A stretch of 64,000 nucleotides of DNA. It comes from Citrobacter arsenatis (GTDB lineage Bacteria; Pseudomonadota; Gammaproteobacteria; Enterobacterales; Enterobacteriaceae). Shown in pieces: positions 17,141 through 25,112 of the stretch. A model generated the notes under the pieces. The model had not been told where the DNA came from and searched no databases. It saw nothing but the letters and a program-made list of their open reading frames with translations. The position numbers and the translations under genes were made by a program. The stretch is taken from NCBI RefSeq assembly GCF_004353845.1, contig NZ_CP037864.1:2294001-2358000 (forward strand), written 5' to 3'. Each line of letters opens with the position of its first letter. The first letter of the stretch is position 1.

Positions 17141-18357
17141 CATTTCCCATTGAAAAAGTGCGGGCCGATTTCCCGGTCCTGACGCGTGAAGTGAATGGTT
17201 TACCGTTGGCGTATCTGGACAGCGCCGCCAGCGCGCAGAAGCCCAACCAGGTGATTGATGCCGAAGCCGAGTTTTACCGCCACGGCTATGCGGCGGTCCA
17301 CCGCGGTATCCATACGCTGAGCGCGCAGGCCACGGAAAAAATGGAGAATGTGCGCAAGCTCGCCTCGCTGTTTATTAACGCTCGTTCAGCCGAAGAGCTG
17401 GTGTTCGTTCGCGGTACTACGGAAGGCATCAACCTGGTGGCGAACAGTTGGGGCAGCAGCAATGTGCGGACGGGCGATAACATTATCATCAGCGAAATGG
17501 AGCATCACGCCAATATTGTGCCCTGGCAGATGCTGTGTGCCCGCGTAGGAGCAGAGCTGCGCGTTATTCCGCTCAATGCAGAGGGTACGTTGCAACTGGA
17601 AACGCTACCGACGCTGTTTGACGATCGCACAAAACTGCTGGCGATTACCCACGTATCTAACGTGCTGGGCACGGAAAACCCGCTGGATGAAATGATTGCG
17701 CTGGCGCATCAATACGGCGCAAAAGTGCTTGTGGATGGCGCACAGGCGGTTATGCATCATCAGGTGGATGTGCAGGCGCTGGATTGCGACTTCTATGTTT
17801 TCTCCGGACACAAACTCTACGGGCCAACCGGTATTGGCGTTTTGTATGCCAGAGAGTCGCTGCTACAGGAAATGCCGCCGTGGGAAGGCGGTGGTTCAAT
17901 GATTGCGACGGTGAGTCTGAGCCAGGGGACGACGTGGGCCAAAGCCCCCTGGCGCTTTGAAGCTGGAACGCCAAACACCGGGGGCATTATCGGTCTTGGC
18001 GCGGCGATTGAGTATGTTTCAGCGCTGGGGCTGACTGAAATCAGCGAATATGAACAGTTCATGATGCGCTATGCGCTGGAACAGCTGGCGGATGTGCCGG
18101 ATTTGACGCTTTACGGGCCGGATAACCGCCTGGGGGTGATTGCGTTTAACCTCGGCAAACATCACGCCTACGATGTCGGGAGTTTTCTCGATAACTATGG
18201 GATCGCCGTGCGAACAGGGCATCACTGCGCTATGCCGCTGATGGCCTACTATGACGTTCCTGCTATGTGCCGGGCATCGATCGCCATGTACAACACCCAC
18301 GAAGAAGTGGATCGCCTGGTAACGGGTCTTAAGCGTATTCATCACTTACTGGGATAA
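17137..18357 (+). CDS. sufS: SufS, cysteine desulfurase
   Basis: This 406-residue PLP enzyme removes sulfur from cysteine and, with SufE, supplies it to SufB. The Schiff-base lysine is in VFSGHKLYGPTG and the persulfide cysteine is in VRTGHHCAMPL, corresponding to Lys226 and Cys364 in E. coli, with which it shares length. The GTTEGINLVA and MEHHANIVPW motifs of group II desulfurases are present. It overlaps sufD by 4 bp and is followed by sufE after 12 bp. Confidence 0.97.
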   Translation: MTFPIEKVRADFPVLTREVNGLPLAYLDSAASAQKPNQVIDAEAEFYRHGYAAVHRGIHTLSAQATEKMENVRKLASLFINARSAEELVFVRGTTEGINLVANSWGSSNVRTGDNIIISEMEHHANIVPWQMLCARVGAELRVIPLNAEGTLQLETLPTLFDDRTKLLAITHVSNVLGTENPLDEMIALAHQYGAKVLVDGAQAVMHHQVDVQALDCDFYVFSGHKLYGPTGIGVLYARESLLQEMPPWEGGGSMIATVSLSQGTTWAKAPWRFEAGTPNTGGIIGLGAAIEYVSALGLTEISEYEQFMMRYALEQLADVPDLTLYGPDNRLGVIAFNLGKHHAYDVGSFLDNYGIAVRTGHHCAMPLMAYYDVPAMCRASIAMYNTHEEVDRLVTGLKRIHHLLG

Positions 18358-18369
18358 CAGGGAGGCGTT

Positions 18370-18786
18370 ATGGCTGCGCTACCGGATAAAGAAAAGTTGT
18401 TGCGTAATTTTCTGCGTTGCGCTAATTGGGAAGAGAAATACCTGTACATTATTGAACTGGGTCAGCGTCTGCCGGCATTAAACGACGACGATCGGAATGC
18501 GGAAAATAGCATCCAGGGATGTCAAAGTCAGGTATGGATTGTTATGCGTCAGAATGCCGAAGGCATTATTGAATTACAGGGCGACAGCGATGCGGCAATT
18601 GTGAAAGGACTTATCGCTGTGGTATTCATTCTGTATGACCGCATGACAGCCCAGGATATTGTGAATTTTGATGTGCGTCCGTGGTTTGAAAAAATGGCGC
18701 TCGCACAGCATCTCACACCGTCTCGTTCACAGGGGCTGGAGGCGATGATTCGGGCGATTCGCGCCAAAGCAGCAACTCTTAGCTAA
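18370..18786 (+). CDS. sufE: SufE, sulfur acceptor for SufS
   Basis: This 138-residue protein accepts the persulfide from SufS on Cys51, located in NSIQGCQSQVW exactly as in E. coli, and stimulates the desulfurase. An AGGGAGG ribosome binding site lies between the sufS stop and the ATG. It is the last gene of the operon. A REP element about 65 bp downstream is the only obvious structure before ldtE. Confidence 0.97.
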   Translation: MAALPDKEKLLRNFLRCANWEEKYLYIIELGQRLPALNDDDRNAENSIQGCQSQVWIVMRQNAEGIIELQGDSDAAIVKGLIAVVFILYDRMTAQDIVNFDVRPWFEKMALAQHLTPSRSQGLEAMIRAIRAKAATLS

Positions 18787-18851
18787 ACTGATAAAACACG
18801 TCAACTTTCAGACCGACTTGAAAACGTTCGTGTAGGGCAACGCAGTGACTC

Positions 18852-18885
18852 GTAGGCCGGATCGGACGCTTACCGCCGTCCGGCA
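18852..18885. repeat. REP element between sufE and ldtE
   Basis: GTAGGCCGGATCGGACGCTT and the pairing GCCGTCCGGCA form the imperfect palindrome typical of enterobacterial REP units. It probably stabilises the suf transcript or ends it. Confidence 0.8.
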
Positions 18886-18909
18886 AAAACGCCAGGGGGG
18901 TGAGTGAGT

Positions 18910-19914
18910 ATGAAACGCGCGTCTGTTATTACGTTAATGCTAATCGGCGCTTACAGCGCTATTCAGGCCGCATGGGCGGTCGATTATCCTTTGCCCCAGG
19001 CGAACAGCCGTCTTGTTGGGCAAAACCAAACCTACACTGTGCAGGAAGGTGATAAAAACCTACAGGCGATAGCCCGTAAGTTTGATACTGCCGCAATGCT
19101 GATCCTTGAAGCCAACAATACCATTGCCCCCGTACCTAAACCCGGAACGCTGATTACTATTCCCTCGCAATTACTGCTACCGGATGCGCCACGCGAAGGC
19201 ATTATTGTGAATCTGGCGGAACTACGTCTGTATTACTTCCCGCCGGGAGAGAATATTGTTCAGGTATTTCCGATTGGTATCGGTTTACAGGGGCTGGAAA
19301 CGCCGGTGATGGAAACCCGGGTTGGGCAGAAAATCCCGAATCCGACGTGGACCCCTACTGCAGGCATCCGTAAACGCTCTCTGGAGCGTGGCATCACATT
19401 ACCGCCGGTAGTACCCGCCGGACCAAATAACCCGTTAGGACGCTTTGCACTGCGTCTGGCGCATGGAAACGGGGAATACCTGATCCATGGCACCAGCGCG
19501 CCGGACAGCGTGGGCCTGCGTGTGAGTTCTGGTTGTATCCGCATGAACGCACCGGACATCAAAGCATTGTTTGCTCAGGTCCGCACAGGCACGCCGGTCA
19601 GGGTGATTAACGAGCCGATTAAATATTCGATTGAGCCGAACGGCATGCGGTATGTTGAAGTGCATCGACCGCTGTCGCCGGAAGAGGAACAAAACGTCCA
19701 GACCATGCCGTATGTGCTACCGGCCGGTTTTACCCAGTTCAAAGATAATAACGCGGTGGATAGCAGCCTGGTGGAAAGGGCGTTGTATCGTCGTGCGGGT
19801 TATCCGGTCACCGTAACTGCCGGGCAAGCCTCGGTTGTTAGCAATGGCGCGGAAGTGAAGTCTGTGCGCAATGGCGTACCGGGAGAGGATGCAGAGGTGC
19901 GCGCTACGCAATAA
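18910..19914 (+). CDS. ldtE: LdtE (YnhG), L,D-transpeptidase
   Basis: The product is 334 residues, equal to E. coli LdtE, with a Sec signal peptide ending near AAWA before VDYPLP. A LysM domain (about residues 43-90, YTVQEGDKNLQAIARKF) binds peptidoglycan, and the YkuD catalytic domain carries HGTSAPDSVGLRVSSGCIRM with the active-site His and Cys. LdtE forms 3-3 cross-links between meso-diaminopimelate residues in the periplasm. ATG at 18910 is preferred over GTG at 18904. It lies next to lpp, whose product is attached to the wall by related transpeptidases. Confidence 0.96.
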   Translation: MKRASVITLMLIGAYSAIQAAWAVDYPLPQANSRLVGQNQTYTVQEGDKNLQAIARKFDTAAMLILEANNTIAPVPKPGTLITIPSQLLLPDAPREGIIVNLAELRLYYFPPGENIVQVFPIGIGLQGLETPVMETRVGQKIPNPTWTPTAGIRKRSLERGITLPPVVPAGPNNPLGRFALRLAHGNGEYLIHGTSAPDSVGLRVSSGCIRMNAPDIKALFAQVRTGTPVRVINEPIKYSIEPNGMRYVEVHRPLSPEEEQNVQTMPYVLPAGFTQFKDNNAVDSSLVERALYRRAGYPVTVTAGQASVVSNGAEVKSVRNGVPGEDAEVRATQ

Positions 19915-19935
19915 CAGGGAAGGGGATTTCAGGGC

Positions 19936-19968
19936 AAAAAAAATGGCGCACAATGTGCGCCATTTTTA
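19936..19968. terminator. Bidirectional terminator between ldtE and lpp
   Basis: AAATGGCGCACA pairs with TGTGCGCCATTT; A-runs and T-runs flank both sides. It serves both convergent genes, and is the well-known stable lpp terminator. Confidence 0.9.
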
Positions 19969-19982
19969 TTACACAGATACTA

Positions 19983-20219
19983 TTACTTGCGGTATTTAGT
20001 AGCTGCGTTGTCCAGACGCTGGTTAGCGCGAGCTGCGTCATCTTTAGCAGCCTGAACGTCGGAACGCATTGCGTTCACGTCGTTGCTCAGCTGGTCAACT
20101 TTAGCGTTCAGAGTCTGAACGTCAGAAGACAGCTGATCGATTTTAGCGTTGCTGGAGCAACCTGCCAGCAGAGTAGAACCCAGGATTACCGCGCCCAGTA
20201 CCAGTTTAGTACGATTCAT
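19983..20219 (-). CDS. lpp: Lpp, major outer-membrane (Braun) lipoprotein
   Basis: The product is 78 residues with signal peptide and lipobox LLAGC (lipidated Cys21), then a heptad-repeat coiled coil that forms the trimer, and a C-terminal lysine (TKYRK) that is linked to peptidoglycan. AGAGGGTATTAATA precedes the ATG. It tethers the outer membrane to the wall. Codon use is strongly biased, as expected for one of the most abundant proteins in the cell. Confidence 0.98.
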   Translation of the reverse strand: MNRTKLVLGAVILGSTLLAGCSSNAKIDQLSSDVQTLNAKVDQLSNDVNAMRSDVQAAKDDAARANQRLDNAATKYRK

Positions 20220-20262
20220 TATTAATACCCTCTAGATTGAGTTAATCTCCATGTAGCGTTAC

Positions 20263-20292
20263 AAGTATTACACAAAGTTTTTTATGTTGAGA
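20263..20292 (-). promoter_or_regulatory. lpp promoter
   Basis: On the minus strand an A+T-rich stretch with TCAACA and the -10 TAATAC, followed by the untranslated leader ending GAGGGTATTAATA, corresponds to the known strong lpp promoter of E. coli. The spacing of the TCAACA element to the -10 is short, so the exact -35 is uncertain. Confidence 0.65.
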
Positions 20293-20469
20293 ATATTTTT
20301 TTGATGGGAATGCACTTATTTTTGATCGTTCGCTCAAAGAAGCATCGAATTGTGCAAAAACGGCTAAAAAACCGAGTGAAAACAGAAAGCTTCCATCGGA
20401 TTCATCTTAGATAATCACGGATTAGATAGTGAAATCCGATTTGATTTTTTATTAATTGTGGCTATCGAT

Positions 20470-20500
20470 AAAATAAAAAAAGCGCCTTAAGGGCGCTTTT
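20470..20500 (-). terminator. Intrinsic terminator of pykF
   Basis: AAGCGCC, loop TTAA, GGGCGCTT, then a long T-run on the minus strand; it lies 28 bp after the pykF stop. An equal T-run on the plus strand makes it potentially bidirectional. Confidence 0.9.
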
Positions 20501-20528
20501 TTAAGCAAATTAATTCGCGATGGAATTA

Positions 20529-21941
20529 TTACAGCACGTGAACGGATGCGGTATTGGTGGTGCCGCTCGGAACCAGTGCACCAGAAACCATAACCACAAC
20601 TTCACCTTTCTGAGCCAGACCGCTTTCCAGAGCGACTTCTTTACCCAGACGATAGAAATCATCAGTAGAGCTGATTTCTTTAACCACCTGTGCAACAACG
20701 CCTTTGCTCAGCACCAGCTGACGCGCGGTAGTTTCGTTGGTGGTCAGCGCCAGAATGGTGGCATCCGGGAAGTATTTACGTACTGCGCGAGCAGATTTAC
20801 CGCCCTGAGTTGCGACGACGATCAGCGGCGCATCCAGTTTTTCTGCAGTTTCAACCGCGCCACGGCAAACGGCTTCGGTGATGCGCAGTTTGCGGCTGTC
20901 GTTGTTGAAGTCCAGACGGCTGGTCATCACGCGGTCGGTACGCTCACAGATGGTTGCCATGATGGTAACGGCTTCCAGCGGGTATTTACCTTTAGCAGAC
21001 TCACCAGACAGCATGACTGCATCGGTACCGTCGAGGATGGCGTTCGCTACGTCACCAGCTTCAGCGCGGGTCGGGCGCGGGTTTTTGATCATGGAGTCCA
21101 GCATCTGGGTCGCAGTGATAACGACTTTACGTGCACGGATACATTTTTCGATGATCATTTTCTGCGCGAAGATAACTTCTTCAACTGGGATCTCAACACC
21201 CATATCGCCACGCGCAACCATGATGCCGTCAGACGCTTCGAGGATTTCGTCGAAGTTGTTCAGGCCTTCCTGGTTTTCGATTTTGGAGATGATCTGGATG
21301 TTTTCACCACCGTGCGCTTTCAGGTGCTCACGGATTTCAACGACGTCAGAACGTTTACGGATGAAGGACGCTGCAACGAAGTCAACGCCTTGCTCGCAAC
21401 CGAAGATCAGGTCCTGTTTATCTTTTTCAGCCAGTGCTGGCAGCGCGATGGAAACGCCCGGCAGGTTAACGCCTTTGTTTTCGCCCAGGTCGCCGTTGTT
21501 CAGCACTTTACAGATAACTTTGTTACCTTCGATAGCGGTAACTTCCATGCCGATCAGACCATCGTCAACCAGAACGGTGTTGCCAACGGACAGATCTTTA
21601 GTGAAGCCTTCATAAGTCACAGCAACGATTTCGCTGTTGCCGACGACAGATTTGTCGGTGGTGAAGGTGAAGGTCTGGCCCGCTTTCAGGGAAACGTCGT
21701 TACCGCCTTCCAGTTTAATGGTACGGATTTCCGGACCTTTGGTGTCGAGCAGGATTGCGGCTTTCTTGCCGGTTTTGCTCATGACGTTGCGCAAATTCTT
21801 GATGCGCTGACCGTGTTCTGCATAGTCGCCGTGGGAGAAGTTCAGACGCATGACGTTCATGCCCGCGTCCAGCATTTTGGTTAACATCTCTTCGGATTCG
21901 GTTTTCGGACCGATGGTGCAAACAATTTTCGTCTTTTTCAT
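20529..21941 (-). CDS. pykF: PykF, pyruvate kinase I
   Basis: This 470-residue enzyme is the fructose-1,6-bisphosphate-activated pyruvate kinase, converting phosphoenolpyruvate and ADP to pyruvate and ATP. The N-terminus MKKTKIVCTIGPKTESEEML, the catalytic region IISKIENQEGLNNFDEIL, and the MVARGDMGVEIP motif (metal and substrate binding) are intact. The C-terminal domain has the allosteric site segment and ends VPSGTTNTASVHVL. It is cytoplasmic. The long leader of about 230 nt contains a Cra site just after the promoter, which explains repression under gluconeogenic growth. Confidence 0.98.
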   Translation of the reverse strand: MKKTKIVCTIGPKTESEEMLTKMLDAGMNVMRLNFSHGDYAEHGQRIKNLRNVMSKTGKKAAILLDTKGPEIRTIKLEGGNDVSLKAGQTFTFTTDKSVVGNSEIVAVTYEGFTKDLSVGNTVLVDDGLIGMEVTAIEGNKVICKVLNNGDLGENKGVNLPGVSIALPALAEKDKQDLIFGCEQGVDFVAASFIRKRSDVVEIREHLKAHGGENIQIISKIENQEGLNNFDEILEASDGIMVARGDMGVEIPVEEVIFAQKMIIEKCIRARKVVITATQMLDSMIKNPRPTRAEAGDVANAILDGTDAVMLSGESAKGKYPLEAVTIMATICERTDRVMTSRLDFNNDSRKLRITEAVCRGAVETAEKLDAPLIVVATQGGKSARAVRKYFPDATILALTTNETTARQLVLSKGVVAQVVKEISSTDDFYRLGKEVALESGLAQKGEVVVMVSGALVPSGTTNTASVHVL

Positions 21942-22148
21942 GACAGTCTTAGTCTTTAAGTTGAGAAGGATATGGAAATCTGGCCCCCGCCGCGCACGGA
22001 CGAGAAGCTAAACCTGAGTTACGAAAGTTGTGATGCCTCGCTCTAAGGATAGGTGACATCGAAAGAGCGTGCAGAGGAATGTGTGCTTGTGTTTCAGCCC
22101 AACGGGATGGTGAGTTTTGTAGTCGTTGAGTTTTACAGGTCAATGTGC

Positions 22149-22160
22149 TGAAACCATTCA
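22149..22160 (-). promoter_or_regulatory. Cra (FruR) box of pykF
   Basis: TGAAACCATTCA matches the Cra consensus TGAAACGNTTCA at all but one specified position. It lies roughly 10-20 bp downstream of the expected start of transcription, as suits a repressor site; pykF is a classical Cra-repressed gene. Confidence 0.75.
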
Positions 22161-22177
22161 AGAGACAATTGGCGCGC

Positions 22178-22183
22178 ATTATA
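22178..22183 (-). promoter_or_regulatory. -10 element of the pykF promoter
   Basis: A perfect TATAAT lies on the minus strand about 240 bp upstream of the pykF start codon. The matching -35 is poor at 17 bp. The remaining 333 bp up to the ABC transporter gene at 22517 are AT-rich and hold nothing else that I can support. Confidence 0.55.
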
Positions 22184-22516
22184 CGCTGAAAATTATCAAA
22201 AAGGAAAATGGAAACAGCGTTTCAAAACACTTCTGTGCAGTTTTACAAAGAATATTCATTAATTTGTTCAGTTGTATGGATAAAGAGGTTGTTCGCAGCC
22301 GCAGTTTGTTGCGCAACAAGCCGTAATTGCCATCCCGGTGCATCAGATTTATGTACATAACGCCGACCAAACAAACATATTCCCAAAAGTTATATCAAAT
22401 ACGTTTTAATTCATTTTAAAAACCAATCTCACTGATTACACTCGTTTGGACATCCATACTGCTAAACAGCCAAAAGCGCTAGCAGAAGAACAATAAGCAG
22501 CGGATACCCAAACGAC

Positions 22517-23539
22517 ATGATTGTCCTGAAAAATATTTCGAAAGTGTTTACGCCAGGCAGGCTTGCCATTACCGCTGTTGATAACGTCAACCTGACGGTT
22601 GAACAGGGACAGATTTACGGAATTATTGGTTATAGCGGGGCGGGAAAGAGCACATTAATTCGCTTGCTCAACGGGTTGGAAAAACCGACCTCCGGCAGCG
22701 TAACGATTAACGGCCACGATATCTCTGCCGCCCGTGGGGAATCATTACGCCAGGCTCGACTGAAAATCAGCATGGTATTCCAGCACTTCAATTTGCTGTG
22801 GTCACGAACGGTTAGTGAAAATATTGCGTTCTCTATGCAAATCGCTGGAGCGTCAAAAGCATCGATTAAAACGCGAGTTGCTGAACTGATTACGCTGGTT
22901 GGGCTGAGCGGTCGTGAAAATGCGTATCCGTCCCAGTTGAGCGGTGGGCAAAAGCAGCGGGTTGGCATTGCTCGTGCGCTGGCAAACAATCCTGACGTCC
23001 TGTTGTGTGACGAAGCCACCTCGGCGCTGGACCCGCAAACGACCGATCAGATCCTCGATTTACTGCTCGATATTAACCGTCGCTTCAAATTGACCATTGT
23101 ACTGATCACCCATGAAATGCACGTGGTACGCAAAATCTGCGATCGCGTCGCGGTAATGGAAAACGGTAAGGTCGTTGAGGAGGGCGACGTGCTCAATGTC
23201 TTTACCCATCCACAGCAGCCGATCACCCGACAGTTCGTTCGTCAGGTGAGCCAGTATGCCGAGGAAGACGAGTTTAATCCGCAACTGGCAAGTGAGCTTG
23301 GCGGCGTAGTAATTAAGCTTACGTTTACCGGGCAACGCACGCATCGACCCGTAGTTGGCGAATTGACCCTACGCTATGGCCTGCCGTTTAACATTTTACA
23401 CGGCAAGATGGCGCAAACCGCGCACGGCGTGTTTGGTCAGCTTTGGGTACACGTTGTGGCCTCTGAAGAACAACTGAACAATATTTTGGCCGACCTGCGC
23501 CAGAGCGACATTGAAGGCGAGGTGATCCAACATGGCTGA
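22517..23539 (+). CDS. MetN/SfbB-like ABC transporter ATPase
   Basis: This 340-residue ATPase belongs to the methionine-uptake (MetNIQ) type. Walker A is GYSGAGKST, the signature LSGGQKQRVGIARAL, and Walker B VLLCDEATSALDP. The C-terminal 90 residues form the NIL ligand-sensing domain found in MetN. E. coli has its only metNIQ elsewhere next to rcsF, so this is likely a paralogue such as the Salmonella SfbABC system, for which iron or methionine-related roles have been proposed. It overlaps the permease gene by 8 bp. Confidence 0.88.
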   Translation: MIVLKNISKVFTPGRLAITAVDNVNLTVEQGQIYGIIGYSGAGKSTLIRLLNGLEKPTSGSVTINGHDISAARGESLRQARLKISMVFQHFNLLWSRTVSENIAFSMQIAGASKASIKTRVAELITLVGLSGRENAYPSQLSGGQKQRVGIARALANNPDVLLCDEATSALDPQTTDQILDLLLDINRRFKLTIVLITHEMHVVRKICDRVAVMENGKVVEEGDVLNVFTHPQQPITRQFVRQVSQYAEEDEFNPQLASELGGVVIKLTFTGQRTHRPVVGELTLRYGLPFNILHGKMAQTAHGVFGQLWVHVVASEEQLNNILADLRQSDIEGEVIQHG

Positions 23540-24200
23540 AGATCTGTTTCCCCATCTGAAATGGGAGCAACTGCTGGCGGCAACCCAGGAAACGCTCTAT
23601 ATGACAGCGCTTTCTGGCGTGGCGACCTTTGTTCTGGGGATCGCACTTGGTCTGGCGCTGTTCCTGACTGCGCGCGGCGGACTGTTTCACAATCGTGCGG
23701 TGTATAGCCTTATTTCGCTGGTGGTGAATATCTTTCGTTCAATCCCGTTCATCATTTTGATCGTGCTGCTGATCCCATTCACCAAAGCGATGGTCGGCAC
23801 CATTCTTGGTGCCAATGCCGCGTTGCCTGCGCTGATCGTGGGGGCCGCGCCGTTTTATGCGCGTCTGGTCGAAATTGCCCTGCGTGAAGTGGATAAAGGT
23901 GTTATTGAAGCGACGCGTTCGATGGGCGCACGGCTAAGCACGCTTATTTTTCGAGTTTTATTGCCGGAATCTTCTCCTGCTCTGGTGTCCGGGATCACCG
24001 TGACGCTGATTGCGTTGGTTAGCTACAGCGCGATGGCAGGGGTAATTGGCGCCGGTGGTTTAGGGAATTTGGCCTATCTGGAAGGATTCCAGCGCAACCA
24101 CAGCGACGTCACGCTGGTGGCGACGGTGACGATTCTGCTCATTGTCTTCATCATCCAGCTTTGCGGCGATGTGATCACCTCTCTGTTAGATAAACGCTAA
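23532..24200 (+). CDS. MetI/SfbC-like ABC transporter permease
   Basis: This 222-residue permease has about five membrane segments and the cytoplasmic coupling loop EATRSMGARLSTLIFRVLLPE characteristic of MetI. It starts inside the ATPase gene, and the binding-protein gene follows after 21 bp. The three genes are in the metN-I-Q order, indicating one importer. Substrate is probably D/L-methionine or a derivative. Confidence 0.88.
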   Translation: MAEDLFPHLKWEQLLAATQETLYMTALSGVATFVLGIALGLALFLTARGGLFHNRAVYSLISLVVNIFRSIPFIILIVLLIPFTKAMVGTILGANAALPALIVGAAPFYARLVEIALREVDKGVIEATRSMGARLSTLIFRVLLPESSPALVSGITVTLIALVSYSAMAGVIGAGGLGNLAYLEGFQRNHSDVTLVATVTILLIVFIIQLCGDVITSLLDKR

Positions 24201-24221
24201 TAAAATACGGAAACCATTATC

Positions 24222-25034
24222 ATGAAAAAATCACTGACGTTACTCGCCGCAGCAACCTTAAGCGCCCTGAGCTTTGCCTCCTGGGCTGATACGCTGACCG
24301 TTGGCGCATCTAACGTGCCGCATGCGGAGATCCTTGAGCAGGCTAAGCCGATTCTGGCGAAGCAGGGGATCGATCTGGAGATTAAACCGTTCCAGGATTA
24401 TATTCTGCCGAACACAGCGCTGGCTGGCCGTGAGATTGACGCGAACTACTTCCAGCATATTCCGTACCTGAACAGCGTGATTAAAGACCATGCGGGCGAT
24501 AAAACCTACGATTTCGTCAGCGCAGGAGCGATTCACATCGAGCCGATCGGTATCTATTCGAAAAAAGTGAAATCGCTTAAAGATCTGCCGGAAGGCGGCA
24601 AGGTTATCATGCGTGATGCGGTATCTGAGGAAGGCCGTATTCTGTCGATTTTCGAAAAAGAAGGTGTGATCAAGCTGAAGCCGGGCGTGGATAAAGTGAC
24701 CGCGCGCATTAGCGATATCGTCGAGAACCCGAAAAAACTGAAGTTCCTGCCTAACGTGGAAGCGGCGCTGTTACCGCAGATGTATAACAACGATGAAGGC
24801 GATGCGGTGGTCATTAACGCCAACTACGCCATCGATGCCGGGCTGGATCCGGTGAAAGATCCTATCGCCGTCGAAAGCGGTGAAAATAACCCGTATGCCA
24901 ACATCATTACCGTGCATCGTGGTGACGAGAAGAAAAAGGATATCGTAGCGCTGGTTGATGTCCTGCATTCAAAAGAGATCCAGGACTGGATCCGCACCAA
25001 ATATAAAGGCGCGGTGATCCCAGTAAATAACTGA
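24222..25034 (+). CDS. MetQ/SfbA-like substrate-binding protein
   Basis: This 270-residue NlpA/MetQ-family protein binds the ligand in the periplasm. The signal peptide ends FASWADTLTVG and lacks the lipobox cysteine of E. coli MetQ, so it appears to be a soluble periplasmic protein, as in Salmonella SfbA, which it resembles strongly by memory. The body has QDYILPNTALAGREIDANYFQH and the conserved GDAVVINANYAIDAGLDP. It is the last gene of the operon, closed by a BIME repeat before convergent ttrA. Confidence 0.88.
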   Translation: MKKSLTLLAAATLSALSFASWADTLTVGASNVPHAEILEQAKPILAKQGIDLEIKPFQDYILPNTALAGREIDANYFQHIPYLNSVIKDHAGDKTYDFVSAGAIHIEPIGIYSKKVKSLKDLPEGGKVIMRDAVSEEGRILSIFEKEGVIKLKPGVDKVTARISDIVENPKKLKFLPNVEAALLPQMYNNDEGDAVVINANYAIDAGLDPVKDPIAVESGENNPYANIITVHRGDEKKKDIVALVDVLHSKEIQDWIRTKYKGAVIPVNN

Positions 25035-25045
25035 TCCGCTTTTTG

Positions 25046-25106
25046 CCTTATCCGGCCTACAACGTCCTGTAGGCCGGATAGAACGCGTTAGCGTTGCCAT
25101 CCGGGG
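25046..25106. repeat. REP/BIME repeat between the MetQ-like gene and ttrA
   Basis: TATCCGGCCTACA and TGTAGGCCGGATA form a perfect 13-bp inverted pair around a 6-nt spacer (25049-25080), followed by a second half unit ending CCATCCGG. It separates two convergent genes and may attenuate both. Confidence 0.85.
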
Positions 25107-25112
25107 CGAGAG

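Noticed and set aside
20520..21884. A 454-codon open frame antisense to pykF
   Set aside because: It lies wholly opposite a highly conserved, codon-biased gene; its translation is Phe- and Asp-rich with no family likeness. It is a shadow of pykF.
22448..22463. Possible tandem MetJ boxes upstream of the MetN-like gene
   Set aside because: Each 8-bp unit matches only five positions of the consensus, too weak to claim.
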